Shown in pieces: positions 32,601 to 45,802 of a DNA stretch of 64,000 nucleotides. The position numbers and the translations under genes were made by a program. Position 1 is the stretch's first letter; the number at the start of each line of letters is the position of its first letter. Below the pieces are notes generated by a model that did no database searches, was not told the DNA's origin, and saw only the letters and a list, made by a program, of their open reading frames with translations. The DNA comes from Liolophura sinensis. Lineage: Eukaryota > Mollusca > Polyplacophora > Chitonida > Chitonidae. The DNA lies in the NCBI RefSeq assembly GCF_032854445.1, contig NC_088306.1, positions 9,326,193-9,390,192 of the forward strand. The letters run 5' to 3'.

Positions 32601-35600
32601 AGAAACCGATCCTCATGAAAGAAATAGCAAGCAAAAAATCATCCACCCCTGGCTAAAATGGTAATTTTGGTGCTTGCTTTTCCTTACAAGGTAACATCTA
32701 ATTTTAAGGACCAAATAAAAACTTAAAAATCTACAGCTTTCTGTTTCTCAAGACACATATATGCTGACTCCAATTAACTTATTTAAGTGTACCAAAGCTG
32801 TAAGTAAAACACTAAAATGGCACTTATTGACTATCTAAATCTTAGAAAAATTCCTCAGGCTAATCAAATTATCCTCAAAAGTAGTTTGGAACAAAAAAAA
32901 TGCAAAATGAATATCATGCAAGCACTTTCTCCCATCTACTCAGGATCCTTCCCCCCTCCCCAAAATATGCTCCAAACTGCATATCATAGAAAAAGTAGAA
33001 ACTGTCCCTGATGAAAGAAAAAGCAAGCAACAAATCATCCACCCCTGGCTAAAATGGTAATTTTGGTGTTTGCTTTTCCTTACAAGGCAACAACTTATAC
33101 CAAAGACCAAATCAAAACCTAACAAACCCTCTGTTTTAAGACACATACTGACACCAACTAACTCATTTAAGTCCACTAAAGTAAAAACTTAAAGATCAAA
33201 ATGGCACTTATTAACTTTCTAAATCCAAGAAAAAAAATGCTGACCTATAGACATTGATTCTCCTGCCTTTTAATGAGTAGGGCTCTAGTCCAACTTAAAT
33301 GTATGTTTTGTTACAAAATACCAAATGTTCTTTCCATCAAAAAACAAATAAAGTGTTTATAAATCAATAATCTCTATGATAAACAGCAGAACGTCTTCCT
33401 TTTCCATTCACTGTGTCTCCAAAAGCCTAATTAAAACATATTCAAAAGTATTGCGAATCAACAAACCTCAACTAAATATCTTACAAGCAATTTCTTCTAT
33501 TTATACTCATTATCTAACAATAAAATAGACTCTGAATTTTCAATCAAACACAAATTAGAAACCGATCCTCATGAAAGAAATAGCAAGCAACAAATCATCC
33601 ACCCCTGGCTAAAATGGTAATTTTGGTGTTTGCTTTTCCTTACAAGGTAACATCTAATTTTAAGGACCAAATAAAAACTTAAAAATCTATAGCTTTCTCT
33701 TTCTCAAGACACATATATACTGACTCCAAATAACTTGTTTAAGTGTACCAAAGCTGTAAGTAAAACACTAAAATGGCACTTATTAACTGTTTAAATCTTA
33801 GAAAAATCCCTAAGGCTAATCAAATTGTGCTCAAAAGTAGTTTGCAACAAAAGAAAAAATGCAAAATGAATATCATGCAAGCACTTTCTCCCATCTACTC
33901 AGGATCCTTCCCCCCTCCACAAAATATGCCCCAAACTGTATATCATAGAAAAAGTAGAAACTGTTCCTCATGAAAGAAAAAGCAAGCAACAAATCATCCA
34001 CCCCTGGCTAAAATGGTAATTTTGGTGTTTGCTTTTCCTTACAAGGCATCAACTTATACCAAAGACCAAATCAAAACCTAACAAACTCTCTGTTTTAAGA
34101 CACATACTGACACCAACTAACTCATTTAAGTCTACTAAAGTAAAAACTTAAAGATCAAAATGGCACTTATTAACTTTCTAAATCCAAGAAATAAAATGCT
34201 GACCTATAGACATTGATTCTTCTGCCATTTAATGAGTAGGGCTCTAGTCCAACTTAAATGTATGTTTTGTTACAAAATACCAAATGTCCTTTCCATTAAA
34301 AAATAAATAAAGTGTTTATAAATCAAAAATCTCTATGATAAACAGCAGAAAATCTTCGTTTTCCATTCACTGTGTCTCCAAAAGCCTAATAAAAACATAT
34401 TCAAAAGTATTGCGAATCAACAAACCTAAACTAAATATCTTACAAGCAATTTCTTTTATTTATACTCAGTATCCAACAATAAAATATATCCTGAATTTTC
34501 AATCAAACACAAATTAGAAACCGATCCTCATGAAAGAAATAGCAAGCAACAAATCATCCACCCCTGGCTAAAATGGTAATTTTGGTGTTTGCTTTTCCTT
34601 TACAAGGTAACATGTAATTTTAGGGACCAAATAAAAACTTCAAAATCTATAGCTTTCTCTTTCTCAATACACATATATACTGACTCCAATTAACTTATTT
34701 AAGTGTACCAAAGCTGTAAGTAAAACACTAAAATGGCACTTATTGACTATCTAAATCTTAGAAAAATTCCTAAGGCTAATCAAATTAGGCTCAAAAGTAG
34801 TTTGCAACAAAAAAAATGCAAAATGAATATCATGCAAGCACTTTCTCCCATCTACTTAGGATCCTTCCTCCTTCCCCAAAATATTCTCCAAACTGTATAT
34901 CATAGAAAAAGTAGAAACTGTTCCTCATGAAAGAAAAAGCAAGCAACAAATCATCCACCCCTGGCTAAAATGGTAATTTTGGTGTTTGCTTTTCCTTACA
35001 AGGCATCCACTTATACCAAAGACCAAATCAAAACCTGACAAGCTCTCTGTTTTAAGACACATACTGACACCAACTAACTCATTTAAGTCTACTAAAGTAA
35101 AAACTTAAAGATCAAAATGGCACTTATTAACTTTCTAAATCCAAGAAATAAAATGCTGACCTATAAACATTGATTCTTCTGCCTTTTAATGAGTAGGGAT
35201 GTAGTCCAACTTAAATGTATGTTTTATTACAAAATACCAAATGTTCTTTCCATCAAACAATAAATGAAGTGTTTATAAATCAATAATTTGTACGATATAC
35301 AGCAGAACGTCTTTGTTTTCCATTCACTGTGTCTCCAAAAGCCTAATTAAAACATATTCAAAAGTATTGCGAATCAACAAACCTCAACTAAATATCTTAC
35401 AAGCAATTTCTTCTATTTATACTCATTATCCAAAAATAAAATATACTCTGAATTTTCAATCAAACACAAATTAGAAACCGATCCTCATGAAAGAAATAGC
35501 AAGCAACAAATCATCCACCCCTGGCTAAAATGGTAATTTTGGTGTTTGCTTCCCCTGAAAAAGTAACATCTAATTTTAAGAACCAAATAAAATCTTAAAA

Positions 35601-38600
35601 ATCTATAGCTTTCTGTTTCTCAAGACACGTATATACTGACTCCAATTAACTCATTTAAGTGTACCAAAGCTGTAAAAAAAAGACTAAAATGGCACTTATT
35701 GACTATCTAAATCTTAGAAAAATTCCTAAGGCTAATCAAATTGTGCTCAAAAGTACATGTAGTTTGCAACAAAAAAAATGCAAAATGAATATCATGCAAG
35801 CACTATCTCCCATCTACTCAGGGTCCTTCCTCCCTCCCCAAAATATGCCCCAAACTGTATATCATAGAAAAAGTAGAAACTGTTCCTCATAAAAGAAAAA
35901 GCAAGCAACAAATCATCCAACCCTGGCTAAAATGGTAATTCTGGTGTTTGCTTTTCCGTACAAGGCAACAACTAATACCAAAGACCAAATCAAAACCTGA
36001 CAAAGTCTCTGTTTAAAGACACATACCGACACCAACTAACTCATTTAAGTCTAGTAAAGTGAAAATTGAACAATCAAAATGGCACTTATTAACTTTCTAA
36101 ATCCAAGAAAAAAAATGCTGACCTATAGACATTGATTCTCCTGCCTTTTAATGAGTAGGGCTCTAGTTCAACTGAAATGTATGTTTTGTTACAAAATACC
36201 AAATGTTCTTTCCATCAAAAAATAAATAAAGTGTTTATAAATCAATAATCTCTATGATAAACAGCAGAACGTCTTCGTTTTCCATTCACTGTGTCTCCAA
36301 AAGCCTAATTAAAACATATTCAAAATAATTGCGAATCAACAAACCTAAACTAAATATCTTACAAGCAATTTCTTTTATTTATACTCAGTATCCAACATTA
36401 AAATATACTCTGAATTTTGAATCAAACACAAATTAGAAACTGTTCCTCATGAAAGAAATAGCAAGCAACAAATCATCCACCCCTGGCTAAAATGGTAATT
36501 TTGGTGTTTGCTTTTCCTTACAAGGTAACATCTAATTTAAAGGATCAAATTAAAACTTAAAAATCTATAGCTTTCTCTTTCTCAAGACACATATATACTG
36601 ACTCCAATTAACTAATTTAAGTGCACCAAAGCTGTAAGTAAAAGACTTAAATGGCACTTATTGACTATCTAAATCTTAAAAAAATGTCTAAGGCTAATCA
36701 AATTGTGCTCAAAAGTAGTTTGCAACAAAAAAAGTAGAAACTGTTCAACATGAAAGAAAAAGCAAGCAACAAATCATCCACCTCTGGCTACAATGGTAAT
36801 TTCGGTGTTTGCTTTTCCTTACAAGGCATCAACTTATACCAAAGACCAAATCAAAACCTGACAAGCTCTCTGTTTTAAGACACATACTGACACCAACTAA
36901 CTCATTTAAGTCTATTAAAGTAAAAACTTAAAGATCAAAGTGGCACTTATTAACTTTGTAAATCCAAGAAAAAAATTGTTGACCTATAGACATTGATTCT
37001 CCTGCCTTTTAAAGAGTAGGGCTCTAGTCCAACTTAAATGTATGTTTTGTTACAAAATACCAAATGTTCTTTCTATCAAAAAATAAATAAAGTGTTTATA
37101 AATCAATAATCTCTATGATAAACAGCAGAACGTCTTCGTTTTCCATTCACTGTGTCTCCAAGAGCCGAATTAAAACATATTCAAAAGTATTGCGAATCAA
37201 CAAACCTAAACTAAATATCTTACAAGCAATTTCTTTTATTTATACTCAGTATCCAACAATAAAATATATCCTGAATTTTCAATCAAACACAGATTAGAAA
37301 CCGATCCTCATGAAAGAAATAGCAAGCAACAAATCATCCACCCCTGGCTAAAATGGTAATTTTGGTGTTTGCTTTTCCTTACAAGGTAACATCTAATTTT
37401 AGGGACCAAATAAAAACTTCAAAATCTATAGCTTTCTCTTTCTCAATACACATATATACTGACTCCAATTAACTTATTTAAGTGTACCAAAGCTGTAAGT
37501 AAAACACTAAAATGGCACTTATTGACTATCTAAATCTTAGAAAAATTCCTAAGGCTAATCAAATTATGCTCAAAAGTAGTTTGCAACAAAAAAAATGCAA
37601 AATGAATATCATGCAAGCACTTTCTCCCATCTACTCAGGGTCCTTCCTCCCTCCCCAAAATATGCCCCAAACTGTATATCATAGAAAAAGTAGAAACTGT
37701 TCCTCATGAAAGAAAAAGCAAGCAACAAATCATCCACCCCTGGCTAAAACGGTAATTTTGGTGTTTGCTTTTCCTTACAAGGCAACAACTAATACCAAAG
37801 GCCAAATCAAAACCTGACAAACTCTCTGTTTTAAAACACATACTGACACCAACTAACTCATTTAAGTCTACTAAAGTATAAACTTAAAGATCAAAATGGC
37901 ACTTATTAACTTTCTAAATCCAAGAAAAAAATGCTGACCTACAGACATTGATTAACCTGCCTTTTAATGAGTAGGGCTCTAGTCCAACTTAAATGTATGT
38001 TTTGTTACAAAATACCAAATGTCCTTTCTATCAAAAAATAAATAAAGTGTTTATAAATCAAAAATCTCTATGATAAACAGCAGAACGTCTTTGTTTTCCA
38101 TTCACTGTGTCTCCAAAAGCCTAGTTAAAACATATTCAAAATTATTGCGAATCAACAAACCTAAACTAAATATCTTACAAGCAATTTCTTCTATTTATAC
38201 TCATTATCCAAAAATAAAATATACTCTGAATTTTGAATCAAACACAAATTAGAAACCGTTCCTAATGAAAGAAATAGCAAGCAACAAATCATCCACCCCT
38301 GGCTAAAATGGTAATTTTGGTGTTTGCTTTTCCTTACAAGGTAACATCTAATTTAAAGGATCAAATTAAAACTTAAAAATCTATAGCTTTCTCTTTCTCA
38401 AGATACATATATACTGACTCCAATTAACTAATTTAAGTGTACCAAAGCTGTAAGTAAAAGACTTAAATGGCACTTATTGACTATCTAAATCTTAAAAAAA
38501 TGTCTAAGGCTAATCAAATTGTGCTCAAAAGTAGTTTGCAACAAAAAAAAGTAGAAACTGTTCACCATGAAAGAAAAAGCAAGAAACAAATCATCCACCC

Positions 38601-41600
38601 CTGGCTACAATGGTAATTTTGGTGTTTGCTTTTCCTTACAAGGCATCAACTTATACCAAAGACCAAATCAAAACCTGACAAGCTCTCTGTTTTAAGACAC
38701 ATACTGACACCAACTAACTCATTTAAGTCTATTAAAGTAAAAACTTAAAGATCAAAGTGGCACTTATTAACTTTCTAAATCCAAGAAAAAAAATGCTGAC
38801 CTATAGACATTGATTCTCCTGCCTTTTAATGAGTAGGGCTCTAGTCCAACATAAATGTATGTTTTGTTACAAAATGCCAAATGTTCTTTTCATCAAAAAA
38901 TAAATAAAGTGTTTATAAATCAATAATCTCTATGACAAACAGCAGAACGTCTTCCTTTTCCATTCACTTTCTCTCCAAAAGCCTAATTAAAACGTATTCA
39001 AAAGTATTGCGAATCAACAAACCTAAACTAAATAACTTACAAGCAATTTCTTCTATTTATACTCATTATCCAACAATAAAATATACCCTGAATTTTCAAT
39101 CAAACACAAATTAGAAATCGTTCCTCATGAAAGAAATAGCAAGCAACAAATCATCCACCCCTGGCTAAAATGGTAATTTTGGTGTTTGCTTTTCCTTACA
39201 AGGTAACATCTAATTTTAAGGACCAAATAAAAACTTAAAAATATATAGCTTTCTCTTTCTCAAGACACATATATACTGACTCCAATTAACTTATTTAAGT
39301 GTATCAAAGCTGTAAGTAAAAGACTAAAATGGCACTTATTGACTATCTAAATCTTAGAAAAATTCCTAAGGCTAATCAAATTATGCTCAAAAGTAGTTTG
39401 CAACAAAAAAAATTCAAAATGAATATCATGCAAGCACTTTCTCCCATCTACTCAGTATCCTTCCACCCTCCCCAAAATATGCTCCAAACTGCATATCATG
39501 GAAAAAGTAGAAACTGTTCCTTATGAAAGAAAAAGCAAGCAACAAATCATCCACCCCTGGCTAAAATGGTAATTTTGGTGTTTGCTTTTCCTTACAAGGC
39601 AACAACTAATACCAAAGACCAAATTAAAACCTAACAAACTCTCTGTTTTAAGACACATACTGACACCAACTAACTCATTTAAGTCTACTAAAGTAAAAAC
39701 TTAAAGATCAAAATGGCATTAATTAACTTTCTAAATCCAAGAAATAAAATGCTGACCTATAGACATTGATTCTCCTGCCTATAAATCAGTAGGGATCTAG
39801 TCCAACTTATATGTATGTTTTGTTACAAAATAACAAATGTTCTTTTCATTAAAAAAAAAACAAAGTGTTTATAAATCAATAAATCTATTATAAACAGCAG
39901 AACATCTTCGTTTTCCATGCACAGTGTCTCCAAAAGCCTAATTAAAACATATTCATAAGTACAGTGAATCAACAAATCTAAACTAAATATCTTACAATCA
40001 ATTTCTTCTATTATACTCATTATCCAACAATAAAATATACTCTGAATTTTGAATCAAACACGAATTAGAAACTGTTAGTGTTACTCATGAAAGAAATAGC
40101 AAGCAACAAATTATCCACCCCTGGCTAAAATGGTAATTTTGGTGCTTGCTTTTCCTTACAAGGCAACATCTAATTTTACAGATCAAATAAAAACTAGAAA
40201 ATCTACAGTTTTCTGTTTCTCAAGACATACATACTGACTCCAACTAACTCATTTAAGGGTACCAAAGCTGTAAATACAAGACCAAAATGGCACAAATAGA
40301 CTATTTAAATCATAGAAAAATTCCTGAGCTATGGACACTGATTCTACTCCCGTTAGACCACTAGGGCTCCAGTCCATCTAAGGTTTCAATACAAAATAAA
40401 AAATGTTCTTTCTTAGAAAAAAAAAAACAAAAAAACTAAAAACTGCATATAAATTAATCATCTCTGTGACAAACTGTAGAAAAGCTTCGATTTCCATGTA
40501 CTGTTTTCATAAGGCTAATCAAAATATACTCAAAAGTAGTTTCCAACAAAAAAATGCAAAATGAATATGATGCAAGCACTTTCTCCCATCTACTCAGGAT
40601 CCTCCCCTCTCCTCTCTCGCCTCCCCACCCAAAACACTCCAAACTCTATATCGAAGAAAAAGAAGAAACTGTTCCTCATGACAGAAATAGCAAGCAACAA
40701 ATCATCCACCCCTGGCTAAAATGGTAATTTTGGTGTTTGCTTTTCCTTACAAGGCAATAGCTAATATCAAAGACCAATTCAAAATCTAAAAACCGCTAGC
40801 TCTTTGTTTTAAGACACATACTGACACCAACTAACTCATTTAAGTCTGCTAAAGTTAAAACTTACAGATCATAATGGTACTTATTAACTTTCTAAATCTC
40901 AGAAGAAAAATGCCGACCTATAGACATTGATTCTCCTGCCTTTTTATGAGCTCTAGTCCAACTTACATGTATGTTTCACTACAAACTACCAAATGTTCTT
41001 TCTTTAAAAAAAAAAATAAAGTGCTTACAAATCAATTATCTCTCTGATAAACAGCAGAAAATCTTCGTTTTCCATGTACTGTGTCTCCAAAACCATTATT
41101 AAAACATGTTCAAAAGTACTGTGAATTAACAAATCTAAACTAAATATCTGACAAACAATTTCTTCTATTTATACCCATAATCCAAAAATAAAATATACTC
41201 TGAACTTTGAATCAAACATGAATTACAAACCGTTACTCATAAAAGAAGAAGCAAGCAACAAATCATCCACCCCTGGCTAAAATGGTAATTTTGGTGCTTG
41301 CTTTTCCTTACAAGGCAACAACTAATTTAACAGACCAAATAAAAACTTGAAAATCTACAGCTTTCTCTTTCTCAAGACACATATATACTGACTCCAACTA
41401 GCTCATTTAAGTGTACCAAAGCTGTAAATAAAAGGCTAAAATGACACATATTGACTATCTAAATCATAGAAAAATTCCTGAGCTATGGACACAGATTCTC
41501 CTGCCATTAGACCACTAGGACTCCCATATATACTGACACCAACTAACTCATTTAAGTGTACCAAAGCTGTAAATAAAAGACTGAAATGGCACTTATTGAC

Positions 41601-42798
41601 TATCTAAATCTTAGAAAAAATCCTAAGGCTAATCAAATTATGCTCAAAAGAAGTTTGCAACAAAAAAATGCAAAATGAATATCATGCAAGCACTTTCTCC
41701 CATCTACTCAGGATCCTTCCCCCCTCCCCCCAATCCCCCAAAATATACTCCAAACTGTATATCATAGAAAAAGTAGAAACTGTTCTTCATGAAAGAAATA
41801 GCAAGAAACAAATCATCCACCAGTGGCTAAAATGGTAATTTTGGTGTTTGCTTTTCCATACAAGGCAACAACTAATAGCACAGACCAAATCAAAACCTGA
41901 CAAAGTTTCTGTTTTAAGACACATACTGACACCAACTAACTCATTTAAGTCTACTAAAGTGAAAACTTAAAGATCAAAATGGTACTTATTAACTTCTAAA
42001 TTCAAGAAAAAAAAATGCTGACCTATAGACATTGATTCTCCTGCCTTTCAATGAGTAGGGCTCTAGTCCAACTTACATATATGTTTTATTACAAAATACC
42101 AAATGTTCTTTCTATCAAACAATAAATGAAGTGTTTATAAATCAATAATCTCTATGATAAACAGCAGAACATCTTCATTTTCCATGCACTGTGTCTCCAA
42201 AAGCCTAATTAAAACATATTCAAAAGTATTGTGGATCAACAAGTCTAAACTAAATATGTTATAATCAATTTTTTTTCATTTTATACTCATTATCCAGTAA
42301 TAACATATACTCTGAATTTTAAATCAAACACGAATTAGAAACTGTTACTCATGAAAGAAATAGCAAGCAACAAATCATCCACCCCTGGCTACAATGGTAA
42401 TTTTGGTGCTTGCTTTTCCTTACAAATCAACATCTAATTTTAAGGACCAAATAAAAACTTAAAAATCTATAGATTTCTGTTCGTCAAGACACATATATAC
42501 TGACTCCAACTAACTCATTTAAGTGTACCAAAGCTGTAAACAAAAGACTAAAATGGCAATTATTGACTATTTCTGTGAAAAACTGTAGAAAAGCTTCCTT
42601 TTCCATGTACCATTTTCATAAGGCTAATCAACTTATGCTAAAACGTAGTGTGCAACAAAAAAATGCAAAATGAATATTATGCAAGCACTTTCACCTATCT
42701 ACACAGGATCCTCCCCCCTCAACCTCCCTGCCCCCCCAAAAATACTCCAAACTCTATATCGAAGAAAAAGTAGAAACTGTTCCTCATGAAAGAAATAG

Positions 42799-45700
42799 CA
42801 AGCAACAAATCATCCACCCCTGGCTAAAATGGTAATTTTGGTGTTTGCTTTTCCTTACAAGGCAATAGCTAATACCAAAGACCAATTCAAACTCTGAAAA
42901 CCTCTAGCTCATTGTTTTAAGACACATACTGACACCAATTAACTCATTTAAGTCTGCTAAAGTTCAAACTTACAGATCATAATGGTACTTATTAACTTTC
43001 TAAATCTCAGAAGAAAAATGCTGACCTATAGACATTGATTCTCCTGCCTTTTTATGAGCTCTAGTCCAACTTACATGTATGTTTCATAACAAACTACCAA
43101 ATGTTCTTTCTATCAAAAAATAAAAAAAGTGCTTACAAATCAATTTTTTCTGTGATAAACAGCAGAAAATCTTCGTTTTCCATGTACTGTGTCTCCAAAA
43201 GCCTAATTAAAACATATTCAAAAGTACTGTGAATTAACAAATCTAAACTAAAAATCTGACAGTCAATTTGTTCTATTTATACTCATAATCCAAAAATGAA
43301 ATATACTCTGAATTTTGTATCAAACACGAATTAGAAACCGTTACTCATGAAAGAAAAAGCAAGCAACAAATCATCCACCCCTGGCTAAAATGGTAATTTT
43401 GGTGCTTGCTTTTCCTTACAAGGCAACATCTAATTTTAAGGACCAAATCAAAACTTAAAAATCTACAGCTTTCTGTTTCTCAAGACACATATATACTGAC
43501 TCCAAATAACTCATTTAAGTGTACCAAAGTTGTAAGCAAAGGACTAAAATGGCAATTATTGACTATTTCTGTGAAAAACTGTAGAAAAGCTTCATTTTCC
43601 ATGTACCGTTTTCATAAAGCTAATCAAATTATGCTCAAAAGTAGTTTGCAACAAAAAAATGCAAAATGAATATCATCCAAGCACTTTCTCCCATCTACTC
43701 AGGATCCTCCCCCTTCCCCCTCCCCCTCCGCAGCCCCCCAAAAATACTCCAAACTCTATATCGAAGAAAAAGTAGAAACTGTTCCTCATGAAAGAAATAG
43801 CAAGCAACAAATCATCCACCCCTGGCTAAAATGGTAATTTTGGTGTTTGCTTTTCCTTACAAGGCAATAGCTAATACCAAAGACCAATTCAAACTCTGAA
43901 AACCTCTAGCTCATTGTTTTAAGACACATACTGACACCAATTAACTCATTTAAGTCTGCTAAAGTTCAAACTTACAGATCATAATGGTACTTATTAACTT
44001 TCTAAATCTCAGAAGAAAAATGCTGACCTATAGACATTGATTCTCCTGCCTTTTTATGAGCTCTAGTCCAACTTACATGTATGTTTCATAACAAACTACC
44101 AAATGTTCTTTCTATCAAAAAATAAAAAAAGTGCTTACAAATCAATTTTTTCTGTGATAAACAGCAGAAAATCTTCGTTTTCCATGTACTGTGTCTCCAA
44201 AAGCCTAATTAAAACATATTCAAAAGTACTGTGAATTAACAAATCTAAACTAAAAATCTGACAGTCAATTTGTTCTATTTATACTCATAATCCAAAAATG
44301 AAATATACTCTGAATTTTGTATCAAACACGAATTAGAAACCGTTACTCATGAAAGAAAAAGCAAGCAACAAATCATCCACCCCTGGCTAAAATGGTAATT
44401 TTGGTGCTTGCTTTTCCTTACAAGGCAACATCTAATTTTAAGGACCAAATCAAAACTTAAAAATCTACAGCTTTCTGTTTCTCAAGACACATATATACTG
44501 ACTCCAAATAACTCATTTAAGTGTACCAAAGTTGTAAGCAAAGGACTAAAATGGCAATTATTGACTATTTCTGTGAAAAACTGTAGAAAAGCTTCATTTT
44601 CCATGTACCGTTTTCATAAAGCTAATCAAATTATGCTCAAAAGTAGTTTGCAACAAAAAAATGCAAAATGAATATCATCCAAGCACTTTCTCCCATCTAC
44701 TCAGGATCCTCCCCCTTCCCCCTCCCCCTCCGCAGCCCCCCAAAAATACTCCAAACTCTATATCGAAGAAAAAGTAGAAACTGTTCCTCATGAAAGAAAT
44801 AGCAAGCAACAAATCATCCACCCCTGGCTAAAATGGTAATTTTGGTGTTTGCTTTTCCTTACAAGGCAATAGCTAATACCAAAGACCAATTCAAACTCTG
44901 AAAACCTCTAGCTCATTGTTTTAAGACACATACTGACACCAATTAACTCATTTAAGTCTGCTAAAGTTCAAACTTACAGATCATAATGGTACTTATTAAC
45001 TTTCTAAATCTCAGAAGAAAAATGCTGACCTATAGACATTGATTCTCCTGCCTTTTTATGAGCTCTAGTCCAACTTACATGTATGTTTCATTACAAACTA
45101 CCAAATGTTCTTTCTATCAAAAAATAAATAAAGTGCTTACAAATCAATTTTTTCTGTGATAAACAGCAGAAAATCTTCGTTTTCCATGTACTGTGTCTCC
45201 AAAAGCCTAATTAAAACATATTCAAAAGTACTGTGAATTAACAAATCTAAACTAAAAATCTGACAGTCAATTTGTTCTATTTATACTCATAATCCAAAAA
45301 TGAAATATACTCTGAATTTTGTATCAAACACGAATTAGAAACCGTTACTCATGAAAGAAAAAGCAAGCAACAAATCATCCACCCCTGGCTAAAATGGTAA
45401 TTTTGGTGCTTGCTTTTCCTTACAAGGCAACATCTAATTTTAAGGACCAAATCAAAACTTAAAAATCTACAGCTTTCTGTTTCTCAAGACACATATATAC
45501 TGACTCCAAATAACTCATTTAAGTGTACCAAAGTTGTAAGCAAAGGACTAAAATGGCAATTATTGACTATTTCTGTGAAAAACTGTAGAAAAGCTTCATT
45601 TTCCATGTACCGTTTTCATTAAGCTAATCAAATTATGCTCAAAAGTAGTTTGCAACAAAAAAATGCAAAATGAATATCATCCAAGCACTTTCTCCCATCT

Positions 45701-45802
45701 ACTCAGGATCCTCCCCCTTCCCCCTCCCCGTCCGCGGCCCCACAAAAATACTCCAAACTCTATATCAAAAAAAAGTAGAAACTGTTCCTCATGAAAGAAA
45801 AA
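42799..45802. repeat. Three near-identical ~1,002-bp satellite units
   Basis: Core starts at 42799, 43359, 43800, 44361, 44802, 45363 and 45803 give spacings of about 560 and 441 bp. Long stretches of the three units appear letter-for-letter the same; the identical 87-codon frame at 43406 and 44408, repeated at 45410 up to a point change, shows this. This is the youngest amplified part of the array. Confidence 0.93.
43355..43413 (+). other. Satellite core hairpin (representative copy)
   Basis: Arms AAAAGCAAGCA (43355-43365) and TGCTTGCTTTT (43403-43413) are perfect complements. Inside, after one mismatch, CAAA pairs with TTTG, a 4x4 internal loop follows, CCA pairs with TGG, and a 13-nt loop (CCCCTGGCTAAAA) closes the 59-nt structure. 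Equivalent sequence recurs once per core in about 60 units. Function is unknown; a protein-binding box, a recombination-prone cruciform or a relic of transposon ends are all possible. Confidence 0.8.
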
